Positions 1 through 8,076 of a stretch of DNA of 64,000 nucleotides are shown here, piece by piece. The stretch's first letter is position 1; each line of letters begins with the position of its first letter. This DNA comes from Flavobacterium lutivivi (lineage in GTDB: Bacteria > Bacteroidota > Bacteroidia > Flavobacteriales > Flavobacteriaceae), in assembly GCF_014642275.1 (NCBI RefSeq), contig NZ_BMIM01000005.1:124001-188000 (forward strand), in the 5' to 3' direction. The notes beneath the pieces were generated by a model. It worked only from the letters and a program-made list of their open reading frames with translations, had not been told where the DNA came from and did no database searches. A program made the position numbers and the translations under genes.

Positions 1-265
1 CTATAATAACTTCTTGAGCATTTGAAACATCTGAATAATCTGGAAGTTCAATTTTTTGTTCTACAAAATCTTCTCCTTTAAAAAAAATTGAAGCTTTAAT
101 ATTGAATTTTATGGCTTTTTGACGAGCATCTATAGAACGTTTTAGGACTACAATTTTCTGGATTTCTTTTACAGAAACATGCATCAATTTAGCTACTTGT
201 TCATTGAGAAGCAGTTCGTCGTGAGCCGTTTCGGGAGAAACTTGAAATTGTAATTCGCGAGGCAT
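1..265 (-). CDS. FAD-dependent dehydrogenase (COG2509-like), N-terminal part
   Basis: Partial: the ATG is at 263-265 and the frame runs open off the left edge, giving 88 codons. The protein begins MPRELQFQVSPETAHDELLL and continues with a segment containing VVLKRSIDARQKAIKFNIKA. This resembles the small N-terminal domain that precedes the Rossmann FAD domain in the Bacteroidetes NAD(P)/FAD-dependent oxidoreductases of the COG2509 type. The FAD-binding GxGxxG motif would lie outside the window, so the family call rests on the N-terminal domain only. A -7 box (TATTTTTG) sits 28 bases upstream. Confidence 0.6.
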   Translation of the reverse strand, partial: MPRELQFQVSPETAHDELLLNEQVAKLMHVSVKEIQKIVVLKRSIDARQKAIKFNIKASIFFKGEDFVEQKIELPDYSDVSNAQEVII

Positions 266-293
266 TAGTAAATAAAAGGATTAAATATTTTGG

Positions 294-301
294 CAAAAAT
301 A
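294..301 (-). promoter_or_regulatory. -7 promoter box for the FAD-dependent dehydrogenase gene
   Basis: The minus strand reads TATTTTTG, an exact match to the Bacteroidetes -7 consensus TAnnTTTG, 28 bases before the start at 265. A TTTG at 327-330 could be the -33 element, but the 25-base spacing is longer than usual. Confidence 0.45.
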
Positions 302-312
302 AGTAATTGAAA

Positions 313-1362
313 CTACTTTTTCTCTTCAAAAGCTCTCAAAGCAAAAGATGCTAACCAATGTTCACCTTCATAATTACCATCAACTACAGATGGAAGTGAA
401 AAATTCAGATGGTAATCTGCCAAAGCTTTGAGGTGTTTGAACTCTTTTGGATATTGATTTATCAAATGATAGATGTTCCAAGCTCTACTAAAATTTAATC
501 CATCGAGATGAACTAAATGTCCATCTGTTCTATCTGAAACGTGAGCGACTTCCCATTTGTAGTCTTTTTTTAAGAGATTTGGAGCGAATTTTTTTAGCCA
601 AATTAGAAACTCTTTTTTAGGTAAAATTCTTTGCATCAATGCCATTTCTTCCATGCATGGTGATAAAAAATCGGTTCCACTCGGTTCCCAATTAAATGGA
701 CAATTCTCATCTTTCAGAAATAGTCGAATAGCATTCTCTTTGATACATTTTTGAAATAATTCATTTTTTGAATACACTGCATAATCCCAAGCATTTGATA
801 GCCCAAAAGCTGTATTGGAATGTGTTCCTACTCGAACAGGATATAACAATTTGGGCAAAAATTCGATATAACGTTCTATAATGATATTGGAAAGCGGTTT
901 TAGATTTTGAGCTAAATCATTAGCAGAGGGTTCTGTTGAAGTTTCTAGTTCCAATTGCAATTTTAACAACCAATTCCATCCATAGGTTCGCTCAAAAGAT
1001 TTTTCGTGTTTTTTGTTTAGATATTCAATTTCTACCTGAATGTTTTCTTTAGACAGATTGGTTTTTAGTTTTTGTATGATTAACTCTTTATTGGAAAGGT
1101 TGGGGAATTTTTTTAGCAAATAAACTAAACTCCAATGTCCATGTACGGATGAATGCCAATCAAAACAACCATAAAATGCAGGATGCAGTTTTTTTGGCGC
1201 TTGAATTTCAGTACTATCCACAAGCATTTGACCAAGTTTGTTTGGATATTCTTGTTGCAAACATTTTAATGGAAGACTAGATAGATGATTTGCTTGTTGA
1301 AGTGTTAACTCTTGAGCAAAAATTTGAAAAGAAAATAAAAGAAATATATGCAGACATTTCAT
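313..1362 (-). CDS. DUF2891 domain-containing protein, secreted
   Basis: About 349 residues from the ATG at 1362 (MKCLHIFLLFSF). This start is preferred over an in-frame one at 1389 because it begins directly with a hydrophobic signal peptide and lies just downstream of a -7 box. The rest matches the DUF2891 family: the motif HPAFYGCFDWHSSVHGHW near residue 60 and a C-terminal HLDGLNFSRAW segment are typical, and the conserved Trp, His and Asp residues resemble alpha/alpha-barrel sugar-processing enzymes. No substrate is known. It is transcribed alone and divergently from the small gene at 1421. Confidence 0.8.
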   Translation of the reverse strand: MKCLHIFLLFSFQIFAQELTLQQANHLSSLPLKCLQQEYPNKLGQMLVDSTEIQAPKKLHPAFYGCFDWHSSVHGHWSLVYLLKKFPNLSNKELIIQKLKTNLSKENIQVEIEYLNKKHEKSFERTYGWNWLLKLQLELETSTEPSANDLAQNLKPLSNIIIERYIEFLPKLLYPVRVGTHSNTAFGLSNAWDYAVYSKNELFQKCIKENAIRLFLKDENCPFNWEPSGTDFLSPCMEEMALMQRILPKKEFLIWLKKFAPNLLKKDYKWEVAHVSDRTDGHLVHLDGLNFSRAWNIYHLINQYPKEFKHLKALADYHLNFSLPSVVDGNYEGEHWLASFALRAFEEKK

Positions 1363-1377
1363 AATCAATGATTTTTT

Positions 1378-1385
1378 CAAAAGTA
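1378..1385 (-). promoter_or_regulatory. -7 promoter box for the DUF2891 gene
   Basis: The minus strand reads TACTTTTG, matching TAnnTTTG, 15 bases before the ATG at 1362. A TTTG at 1403-1406 on the same strand gives a -33 element with 17-base spacing. It interleaves with the plus-strand promoter of the next gene. Confidence 0.55.
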
Positions 1386-1394
1386 ACAAAAAGT

Positions 1395-1402
1395 TACCTT
1401 TG
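1395..1402 (+). promoter_or_regulatory. -7 promoter box for the small conserved gene
   Basis: TACCTTTG matches TAnnTTTG, 18 bases before the ATG at 1421. The box overlaps an alternative in-frame start at 1400, which argues that 1421 is the real start. No clear -33 TTTG is seen. Confidence 0.5.
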
Positions 1403-1420
1403 CAAAACTTTTTTAAATTT

Positions 1421-1657
1421 ATGTCAAGACAAATAAAATTGATTTGGGACTTTCGAGGATATACATCAGCGAAAACAGCTGAACATCATGAGATTCATTT
1501 GAAAGAATACCTTTTGGCAAGGAATTATTCTTTACAAATTACATGTTTTGAAATTATCAACGAAATGCATGCTGTTGCTTATTTGGTAGTTGAAGAAAAA
1601 GATATGATACAATTTCGAGATGAGTTAAAACCTCATCGCGGTGAAGTTTATATTTAA
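1421..1657 (+). CDS. Small conserved hypothetical protein
   Basis: 78 residues starting MSRQIKLIWDFRG. It is short and has no signal peptide or membrane segment, so it is probably cytoplasmic. It contains AEHHEIHLKEYLL and ends in KPHRGEVYI. I recall similar short proteins in Flavobacteriaceae but know no function. The start at 1421 is chosen because the codon at 1400 falls inside the predicted -7 box. The gene ends at a bidirectional terminator shared with the fasciclin gene. Confidence 0.7.
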   Translation: MSRQIKLIWDFRGYTSAKTAEHHEIHLKEYLLARNYSLQITCFEIINEMHAVAYLVVEEKDMIQFRDELKPHRGEVYI

Positions 1658-1661
1658 AAAA

Positions 1662-1686
1662 AAAATCCCGAATAAATCGGGATTTT
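1662..1686. terminator. Bidirectional intrinsic terminator
   Basis: Ten-base-pair stem (AAAATCCCGA / TCGGGATTTT) with a 5-base loop and A/T tracts on both sides. It lies between the convergent genes ending at 1657 and 1707 and can serve both. Confidence 0.85.
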
Positions 1687-1706
1687 ACTAGTAATTTCTT
1701 TTTTCA

Positions 1707-2672
1707 TTAATCTAAGCTTGGTACAATTACTTTGTCGATGACATGAATAACTCCGTTTGCGCATTGTACATCAGTAGCTATTATATTACTTGTTCTATTA
1801 TTTGCGTCTGTAATTTTAGCACCACCTGTCGTTGTAATAGTAAAGTTTTGTCCCAGAAAAGTGCCAACCGACATATTGTTTGTTAATTGAGTAGATAATA
1901 CATTTGCCCCAGCTACCACATGATATTTTAATGTTTTTTCTAAAACCGTTTCAGGAACATCGCCGAGAGATGACCAGCCAAACTCAGTCAACAAACTTGA
2001 AAAAGCAGTATTTGTTGGGGCAAAAACAGTGAACGGTGAACTAGCTGTACCTGATAAAATTCCCACAAAGTTTTGATCAGCTTGATCACTTCTTGTAAGC
2101 GCAGCAACTAAACTAGTAAAATTAGGATTTGCAACAGCATGTGTAACAATTGTTGGCAAACCAATAACAGCATCAACTTTGTGAATTACACCATTTGATG
2201 CATCAATGTCAGCAGCAGTAACATTTGAAACTCCATTAATTTTAACACCACTAGTTGTGTTTATAAATAAACTTAAAGTATTAGTTGACGAAGCACTTCC
2301 CTTTCCTAATGATTTAACATAACCAGTAGTTAGTTCATTAGAAAATAACTCGTCATTCACAACGTGGTTAAGCAATATTTCTTTCAAAACTGCACCTGGA
2401 ACGTCATCTAAACTTGAGAAACCATTTGCAGAAAGGAACGCACTAAAAGCTTGATTGGTTGGAGCAAAAACTGTAAAGTTTCCACTTCCATTTAGAGTTG
2501 CAGTTAAACCCGTTTTGTTTAAAGCTGTAACCAAAGTGGAAAATTCTGCATTCTTAGATGCAATTGATGCAATTGTGTTTGACTCACTATTTGAGTCGTC
2601 ACTACAAGATACTGAAATTGTTAATGCAGATAACATTAACATTAAACCTAATTTTTTAAAATTTCTTTTCAT
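1707..2672 (-). CDS. Fasciclin (FAS1) domain lipoprotein, two domains
   Basis: 321 residues from the ATG at 2672 (MKRNFKKLGLMLML). The signal peptide ends in ISVSC with Cys23 as the lipidation site. The following SDDS has acidic residues just after the Cys, like the Bacteroidetes lipoprotein export signal, so surface display is likely. Two FAS1 repeats follow: TVFAPTNQAFSAFL and later TVFAPTNTAFSSLL mark the H1 boxes, and GVIHKVDAVI and GVIHVIDKVI mark the H2 boxes. FAS1 proteins usually mediate adhesion or matrix binding; the ligand here is unknown. It stands alone and ends at a bidirectional terminator. Confidence 0.9.
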   Translation of the reverse strand: MKRNFKKLGLMLMLSALTISVSCSDDSNSESNTIASIASKNAEFSTLVTALNKTGLTATLNGSGNFTVFAPTNQAFSAFLSANGFSSLDDVPGAVLKEILLNHVVNDELFSNELTTGYVKSLGKGSASSTNTLSLFINTTSGVKINGVSNVTAADIDASNGVIHKVDAVIGLPTIVTHAVANPNFTSLVAALTRSDQADQNFVGILSGTASSPFTVFAPTNTAFSSLLTEFGWSSLGDVPETVLEKTLKYHVVAGANVLSTQLTNNMSVGTFLGQNFTITTTGGAKITDANNRTSNIIATDVQCANGVIHVIDKVIVPSLD

Positions 2673-2693
2673 AGCAATTATTTTTTGTTTAAC

Positions 2694-2701
2694 CAAAATT
2701 A
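2694..2701 (-). promoter_or_regulatory. -7 promoter box for the fasciclin gene
   Basis: The minus strand reads TAATTTTG, matching TAnnTTTG, 21 bases before the ATG at 2672. No well-spaced -33 element is evident. Confidence 0.4.
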
Positions 2702-2789
2702 AAAAATGTTAAACAAAATGATTTGACAATTAATAAAATTTTAAAGTTTGTTTAATCTTTTTTTAGGGAAGAAAAAGAAGATATATAAA

Positions 2790-2815
2790 AAAAGCCTTGA
2801 AAAATCAAGGCTTTT
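2790..2815 (-). terminator. Intrinsic terminator of recQ
   Basis: Eleven-base-pair stem (AAAAGCCTTGA / TCAAGGCTTTT) with an AAAA loop, followed on the minus strand by a T tract. The stem overlaps the recQ stop codon at 2814-2816. Confidence 0.8.
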
Positions 2816-5012
2816 AATTTGCAACTTCGCTAATGAACTTAATCCTCATTAAACGAAGTTCTTCTATATCATAATCTCCATCAAATTCCTTCAATGCATC
2901 TTCAATTTTGTCTGTTTCAGAGTCCATGAAATAATCATGAATTTCTTCCTGTTGGTCTTCATCAAGAATTTCATTAATCCAATAATCAATATTCAATTTC
3001 GTTCCAGAATAAACAATTTGTTCCATTTCTTTTAATAACAAATCCATAGTCAATCCTTTGGATTTTGCTATATCTTCTAGAGATAACTTTCTATCAATGT
3101 TTTGGATTATATATAATTTGTTGGTTGAATTGGCTCCTGTAGATTTTACAACCAAATCATCAGGACGAATAATGTCATTATCTTCAACATATCTAGCGAT
3201 TAATTCGACAAATTCATTACCATATTTTTTTGCTTTTCCTTCTCCAACACCATGAACATTACTCAACTCATCTATTGTTATTGGATATTTGAGTGCCATG
3301 TCTTCTAGCGATGGATCTTGAAAAACAACAAAAGGAGGAACACCAAGTTTTTTTGCGACTTTTTTTCTCAACTCTTTCAACATTCCCATAAGAACTTCAT
3401 CTGAAACACCAGAAGATTTGGAAGCTGAAACGATTGTGTCATCGTCTTCATCATTATATTCATGATCTTCAGACATCAAAAACGATTGAGGTGATTTTAT
3501 AAATGCTAAACCTTTTTCTGAAACTTTTAAAATTCCATAAGTTTCTATATCCTTATTAAGCAATCCATCTACTAGTACTTGACGAATAAGCGCCATCCAA
3601 TAGCGTTCGTCTTTATCATTACCACATCCAAAGAAAGATTGAGTATCAGTTTTGTGCGCTTTAATTACAGCATTAACTCTACCTATCAGCGTGAAAACAA
3701 TTTCTTTTGACTTATATAAATGTTTGGTATCTCTTACTACTTCTAATAGTTTTTTAACATTATCTTTTGCTTCAACTTTTGTTTTAGGATTCCTTACATT
3801 ATCATCCATATCGGCACCTTCTCCATTTTCACCATCAAATTCTTCACCAAAATAGTGTAGTAAAAATTTTCTTCTTGACATGGAAGTTTCTGCATAGGCA
3901 ACAACTTCTTGAAGCAAAGCAAAACCAATTTCTTGTTCTGCTACTGGTTTTCCAGCCATGAATTTTTCAAGTTTTTCCACATCTTTATAAGAATAGTATG
4001 CTAAACAATGACCTTCTCCTCCATCGCGTCCTGCTCTTCCTGTTTCTTGATAATAACTTTCTAGAGATTTTGGAATATCATGATGAATAACAAAACGAAC
4101 GTCGGGTTTGTCAATTCCCATTCCAAAAGCGATAGTTGCCACCACAACTTCTACATCTTCCATCAAAAACATATCTTGATGTTTTGCTCTTGTCTTTGCA
4201 TCCAAACCAGCGTGGTATGGAACAGCAGAAATTCCATTTACTTGAAGCACTTCGGCTATTTCTTCTACTTTTTTTCTACTCAAGCAATAAACGATTCCCG
4301 ATTTTCCTTTGTTCTGTTTTATAAAGCGAATAATATCAGCTTCAACATTTTTTGTCTTTGTTCTTACTTCATAAAAAAGATTTGGTCTATTGAAAGATGC
4401 TTTAAAAACATTAGCATCTGACATATCAAGATTTTTTAATATGTCTTCTTGAACTTTTGGAGTTGCAGTAGCTGTTAGCCCGATAACAGGAATATTTTTC
4501 CCTAATTGTTTAATTATACTGCGCAAATTCCTGTATTCTGGTCTAAAATCGTGACCCCATTCTGAAATGCAATGAGCTTCATCGATAGCAACGAAAGAAA
4601 TTTTTACAGCTTGCAAAAATTCTACATATTCATCTTTGGTTAATGACTCTGGTGCAACATAAAGTAATTTAGTTTTTCCAGAGGTTATATCTTTTTTTAC
4701 TTGATTTATTTCAGTTTTTGTTAACGATGAGTTCAGTACATGAGCAACTCCGCTTTCGGACGAAAGGCTTCTAATAGCATCTACTTGATTCTTCATCAAA
4801 GCTATAAGTGGTGAAACAACAATTGCTGTTCCTTCTTGAACCAAAGCTGGCAATTGATAACAAAGAGATTTTCCTCCACCAGTTGGCATAATAACAAAAG
4901 TGTTATTGCCATCAATAATACTTCTTATTACTTTTTCTTGTAATCCTTTAAATTGGTTGAAACCAAAATACTTTTTTAATTCTTTATGTATGTCAATTTC
5001 GTTTGAATTCAT
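2814..5012 (-). CDS. recQ: ATP-dependent DNA helicase RecQ
   Basis: 732 residues. This is a superfamily-2, 3'-5' helicase for recombination and replication-fork repair. Walker A PTGGGKS is at about 43-49, DEAH at 144-147 followed by the RecQ-specific aromatic loop CISEWGHDFRPEY, and motif VI QETGRAGRDG is near 325. An HRDC domain lies at roughly 530-605 and a helical C-terminal extension follows. The RQC segment keeps SRRKFLLHYFGE, but the four zinc cysteines of E. coli RecQ are absent: the first is Ser, and the CxxCxxC cluster is replaced by an acidic Asn/Gly/Asp stretch. From memory this is common in Flavobacteria. It is divergent from kdsD. Confidence 0.95.
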   Translation of the reverse strand: MNSNEIDIHKELKKYFGFNQFKGLQEKVIRSIIDGNNTFVIMPTGGGKSLCYQLPALVQEGTAIVVSPLIALMKNQVDAIRSLSSESGVAHVLNSSLTKTEINQVKKDITSGKTKLLYVAPESLTKDEYVEFLQAVKISFVAIDEAHCISEWGHDFRPEYRNLRSIIKQLGKNIPVIGLTATATPKVQEDILKNLDMSDANVFKASFNRPNLFYEVRTKTKNVEADIIRFIKQNKGKSGIVYCLSRKKVEEIAEVLQVNGISAVPYHAGLDAKTRAKHQDMFLMEDVEVVVATIAFGMGIDKPDVRFVIHHDIPKSLESYYQETGRAGRDGGEGHCLAYYSYKDVEKLEKFMAGKPVAEQEIGFALLQEVVAYAETSMSRRKFLLHYFGEEFDGENGEGADMDDNVRNPKTKVEAKDNVKKLLEVVRDTKHLYKSKEIVFTLIGRVNAVIKAHKTDTQSFFGCGNDKDERYWMALIRQVLVDGLLNKDIETYGILKVSEKGLAFIKSPQSFLMSEDHEYNDEDDDTIVSASKSSGVSDEVLMGMLKELRKKVAKKLGVPPFVVFQDPSLEDMALKYPITIDELSNVHGVGEGKAKKYGNEFVELIARYVEDNDIIRPDDLVVKSTGANSTNKLYIIQNIDRKLSLEDIAKSKGLTMDLLLKEMEQIVYSGTKLNIDYWINEILDEDQQEEIHDYFMDSETDKIEDALKEFDGDYDIEELRLMRIKFISEVAN

Positions 5013-5036
5013 TCTTTAATGTGTGGTATTTTTACA

Positions 5037-5044
5037 TAAATTTG
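5037..5044 (+). promoter_or_regulatory. -7 promoter box for the kdsD-tatC cluster
   Basis: TAAATTTG matches TAnnTTTG and lies in the recQ/kdsD intergenic region, 53 bases before the TTG at 5098. It sits downstream of the in-frame ATG at 5023, which therefore would not be transcribed from it. Confidence 0.5.
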
Positions 5045-5097
5045 CACCCATAAAGATACAATTTTCTTTAAAACACACAAATTTTATATTTTCTATT

Positions 5098-6063
5098 TTG
5101 AGCACAACTCGCAACATATTAGTAACTGCAAAGAAAACAATACTCTCCGAGAGTGAATCGATAAAAAATTTAACTAATCTTTTGGATGAAAATTTTGAAA
5201 AAACTGTTCAAATCATTTTAAATTCAAAAGGTAGATTAGTAATAACTGGTATTGGAAAAAGCGCCATCATTGCACAAAAAATTGTTGCAACGATGAACTC
5301 AACAGGAACTCCATCTTTATTTCTTCATGCTTCAGAAGCCATTCATGGTGATTTAGGAATGGTACAACCTGATGATGTGGTTATTTGTATATCAAAAAGT
5401 GGAAATAGTCCAGAGATAAAAGTGTTAGTCCCTTTGTTAAAAAGATTTGGTAACACTCTAATTGCTATTACTGGCAACAAAACCTCTTTTCTTGGCAAAG
5501 AATCTGATTTGGTTTTGGATGCTTATGTTGAAAATGAAGCTTGTCCAAATAATTTGGCACCAACAAACAGCACAACTGCTCAACTCGTAATGGGTGATGC
5601 ACTAGCAGTTTGCTTAATGGAACTAAGGAATTTTACTGCTGAGGATTTTGCAAAATATCATCCTGGTGGTGCTTTGGGTAAAAAACTTCTATTGCGTGTC
5701 AGCGATATGCTCGATGAAAGAAATAAACCAGTAGTATCGCCTGATGACAACATCAAAACAGTGATAATGGAGATTTCTGAAAAAAGATTGGGAGTTACAG
5801 CTGTTATCGAAAACAATAAAATATTAGGCATAATAACTGATGGTGATATTAGAAGAATGCTCAATAAATCTGAGACCATAACGGGTTTAACCGCAAAAGA
5901 CATTATGACTATCCATCCTAAATCTATTAAACCAACTGAATTAGTGAGCGATGCGCTAAACATGATGGAAAATTATTCTATCACACAATTGGTGGTTACT
6001 GAAAACAATAATTATAAGGGAATTATTCACCTACATGATATATTAAAAGAAGGAATTGTATAA
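5098..6063 (+). CDS. kdsD: Arabinose-5-phosphate isomerase, KpsF/GutQ family
   Basis: 321 residues from a TTG start, which matches the usual family length; the in-frame ATG at 5023 would add 25 atypical residues and precedes the -7 box. It converts D-ribulose 5-phosphate to D-arabinose 5-phosphate, the first step to Kdo for lipopolysaccharide, in the cytoplasm. An N-terminal SIS domain shows TGIGKSAIIAQKI, HASEAIHGDLGM and SKSGNSPE, with the family signature YHPGGALGKKLL near residue 205. Two CBS domains fill the C-terminal third. It overlaps tatC by one base (TAATG). Confidence 0.9.
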   Translation: MSTTRNILVTAKKTILSESESIKNLTNLLDENFEKTVQIILNSKGRLVITGIGKSAIIAQKIVATMNSTGTPSLFLHASEAIHGDLGMVQPDDVVICISKSGNSPEIKVLVPLLKRFGNTLIAITGNKTSFLGKESDLVLDAYVENEACPNNLAPTNSTTAQLVMGDALAVCLMELRNFTAEDFAKYHPGGALGKKLLLRVSDMLDERNKPVVSPDDNIKTVIMEISEKRLGVTAVIENNKILGIITDGDIRRMLNKSETITGLTAKDIMTIHPKSIKPTELVSDALNMMENYSITQLVVTENNNYKGIIHLHDILKEGIV

Positions 6064-6881
6064 TGGCAAGGAAAAAGAAAAATGTAGATGAAATGTCTTT
6101 CTTAGATCATCTTGAAGATTTAAGATGGTTATTGGTAAGAAGTTCAGCTGTTATTGTTTTAATGGCTATTTTGGTCTATTTTGTTAGTGATTTTATTTTT
6201 GACACAATCATATTTGGACCAACTGATCCAAACTTTATTACCTATCGTTTTTTTTGTGATGTTGCTCATAAACTTGGTGTAACTGGTGATATTTGTGTTA
6301 CTGAACTTCCTTTTGTGATACAAAACACAGAAATGGAAGGTCAAGTAAATATTTTTATTTGGACTTGTATTACAGCTGGTTTTATTCTTGGCTTTCCCTA
6401 TGTACTATATGAGTTTTGGAAATTTATAAGTCCAGCTTTGTATCCAAAAGAAAGAAAAAATGCTAAAGCATTTGTTTTCTTTTCCTCAATATTATTTTTC
6501 CTAGGTGTACTGTTTGGTTATTATGTAATTGTTCCTATGTCAGTTAACTTCGTGGCTACATTTTCAGTGAGTAAAGTGGTAAAAAACGAATTCAACCTTG
6601 AATCATATATAGGAATGATAAAAACTGCTGTTATTGCCTCTGGACTATTTTTTGAATTACCAATAATTATTTTCTTTCTAACAAAAATTGGATTGGTTAC
6701 AGCAAATTTTTTAAGAAAATATCGAAAATACTCCATTGTAATTGTATTAATAATTGCTGCTATTGTTACACCTCCAGACGTAGTTAGTCAAATAACTGTT
6801 GCAATACCAATGTTATTAATCTATGAAGCAAGTATATTTATTGCATCATTAGTAGAAAAAAACAAATTGAAAAATGGCTGA
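6063..6881 (+). CDS. tatC: Sec-independent protein translocase TatC
   Basis: 272 residues with six predicted membrane helices. TatC is the inner-membrane receptor for twin-arginine signal peptides. The N-terminal cytoplasmic motif SFLDHLEDLRWLL is the family hallmark, and FWKFISPALYPKERK follows helix 2. It starts with a one-base overlap with the kdsD stop and overlaps the next gene by eight bases, so it is translated as part of this cluster. No tatA or tatB is nearby, as is usual in Flavobacteria. Confidence 0.95.
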   Translation: MARKKKNVDEMSFLDHLEDLRWLLVRSSAVIVLMAILVYFVSDFIFDTIIFGPTDPNFITYRFFCDVAHKLGVTGDICVTELPFVIQNTEMEGQVNIFIWTCITAGFILGFPYVLYEFWKFISPALYPKERKNAKAFVFFSSILFFLGVLFGYYVIVPMSVNFVATFSVSKVVKNEFNLESYIGMIKTAVIASGLFFELPIIIFFLTKIGLVTANFLRKYRKYSIVIVLIIAAIVTPPDVVSQITVAIPMLLIYEASIFIASLVEKNKLKNG

Positions 6882-7221
6882 TTTAGTAAAAGAATTTAAT
6901 GATTATCGTTCCAAAATGAACGACAAATTATTGTCAGATAATAATCTGATTATAAAAAGAATATTTAATCTCGATACAAATGCTTATTCCGAAGGTGCTT
7001 TAGATATTAAGACTAAAGAACTTCTTGGATTAGTGGCATCTACCGTTTTACGATGTGATGATTGTATAAAATATCATCTTGAAACTAGCTATAAAAACGG
7101 AATTACTAAGGAAGAAATGATGGAAGCTATGGGAATAGCAACCTTGGTTGGTGGAACCATTGTTATTCCGCATTTGCGCAGAGCTTATGAGTTTTGGGAA
7201 GCTTTGGAAGAAAATAAATAA
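6874..7221 (+). CDS. Carboxymuconolactone decarboxylase-family (AhpD-like) protein
   Basis: 115 residues, one CMD domain. The segment VLRCDDCIKYHLETSYKNG carries the CxxC and downstream His of the AhpD-like peroxidase/disulfide-reductase active site. The pattern VASTVLRCDDC, then a GIT/EEMMEA helix, is typical of the family. It is likely a cytoplasmic redox protein; the partner is unknown. It overlaps tatC by eight bases, and lptB follows after 81 bases. Confidence 0.85.
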   Translation: MADLVKEFNDYRSKMNDKLLSDNNLIIKRIFNLDTNAYSEGALDIKTKELLGLVASTVLRCDDCIKYHLETSYKNGITKEEMMEAMGIATLVGGTIVIPHLRRAYEFWEALEENK

Positions 7222-7302
7222 TTGTTAAATGGTCGATTTGATGATTAGTTTATTCGTTAATTTGTCCTAAAATCTAACTTTCTAAAATCTGAACATCAAG
7301 AT

Positions 7303-8043
7303 ATGAAATTAAGAGCTGAAAATTTAGTTAAAACCTATAAAAAAAGAACCGTTGTAAAAGGCATTTCGGTTGAAGTTAATCAAGGCGAAATAGTAGGTCT
7401 TCTTGGTCCAAATGGTGCGGGGAAAACTACATCTTTCTACATGATTGTTGGTTTAGTAAAACCAAATTCAGGAAATATTTATCTTGATGATACTAACATT
7501 ACTGAATTCCCTATGTATAAACGTGCTCAACATGGCATCGGCTATTTAGCTCAAGAAGCATCAGTATTTAGAAAACTTAGTATTGAGGACAACATCATGA
7601 GTGTTTTACAACTCACAAATCTTTCAAAAGCGGAACAGGAAGCTAAAATGGAAAGTTTAATTGATGAATTCAGTCTTCAACACATTAGAACCAATCGTGG
7701 CGATTTGCTTTCTGGTGGAGAAAGACGTAGAACTGAAATTGCAAGAGCATTGGCAACTGATCCAAAATTCATATTACTAGACGAACCTTTTGCAGGAGTT
7801 GACCCAGTTGCTGTGGAAGATATTCAACGTATTGTTGCTCAGCTCAAAAATAAAAACATCGGAATTCTTATTACCGACCATAACGTACAAGAAACACTTG
7901 CCATTACTGATAAAACCTATCTTATGTTTGAAGGTGGAATCCTAAAAGCTGGTGTTCCCGAAGAACTTGCAAATGATGAAATGGTTCGTAAAGTTTATCT
8001 CGGTCAAAATTTTGAACTTCGTAAAAAGAAATTAGAATTTTAG
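7303..8043 (+). CDS. lptB: LPS export ABC transporter ATPase LptB
   Basis: 246 residues. LptB powers extraction of lipopolysaccharide from the inner membrane by LptFG. Walker A GPNGAGKTT is near residue 34, the ABC signature LSGGERRRTEIARAL is characteristic of LptB, and Walker B FILLDEPFAGVDP follows, with the switch His in TDHNVQETL. The 81-base gap upstream has no exact promoter box, so it may be co-transcribed with kdsD, whose product also serves LPS synthesis. Confidence 0.95.
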   Translation: MKLRAENLVKTYKKRTVVKGISVEVNQGEIVGLLGPNGAGKTTSFYMIVGLVKPNSGNIYLDDTNITEFPMYKRAQHGIGYLAQEASVFRKLSIEDNIMSVLQLTNLSKAEQEAKMESLIDEFSLQHIRTNRGDLLSGGERRRTEIARALATDPKFILLDEPFAGVDPVAVEDIQRIVAQLKNKNIGILITDHNVQETLAITDKTYLMFEGGILKAGVPEELANDEMVRKVYLGQNFELRKKKLEF

Positions 8044-8047
8044 CATA

Positions 8048-8076
8048 AAAAAAGCATCCTAAACGGATGCTTTTTT
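8048..8076. terminator. Bidirectional intrinsic terminator between lptB and pssA
   Basis: Twelve-base-pair stem (AAAAAAGCATCC / GGATGCTTTTTT) with loop TAAAC. It lies between convergent genes, and the pssA stop codon falls inside it. Confidence 0.9.

Noticed and set aside
4080-4421. 113-codon open frame on the plus strand within recQ
   Set aside because: It lies wholly antisense to the conserved helicase domain, has Cys/His/Asn-rich low-information composition and no homology I recognise. It is a shadow of recQ.
7222-7302. Promoter for lptB
   Set aside because: The closest match (TTAATTTG) lacks the two-base spacing of TAnnTTTG, so no exact box was found in the 81-base gap.
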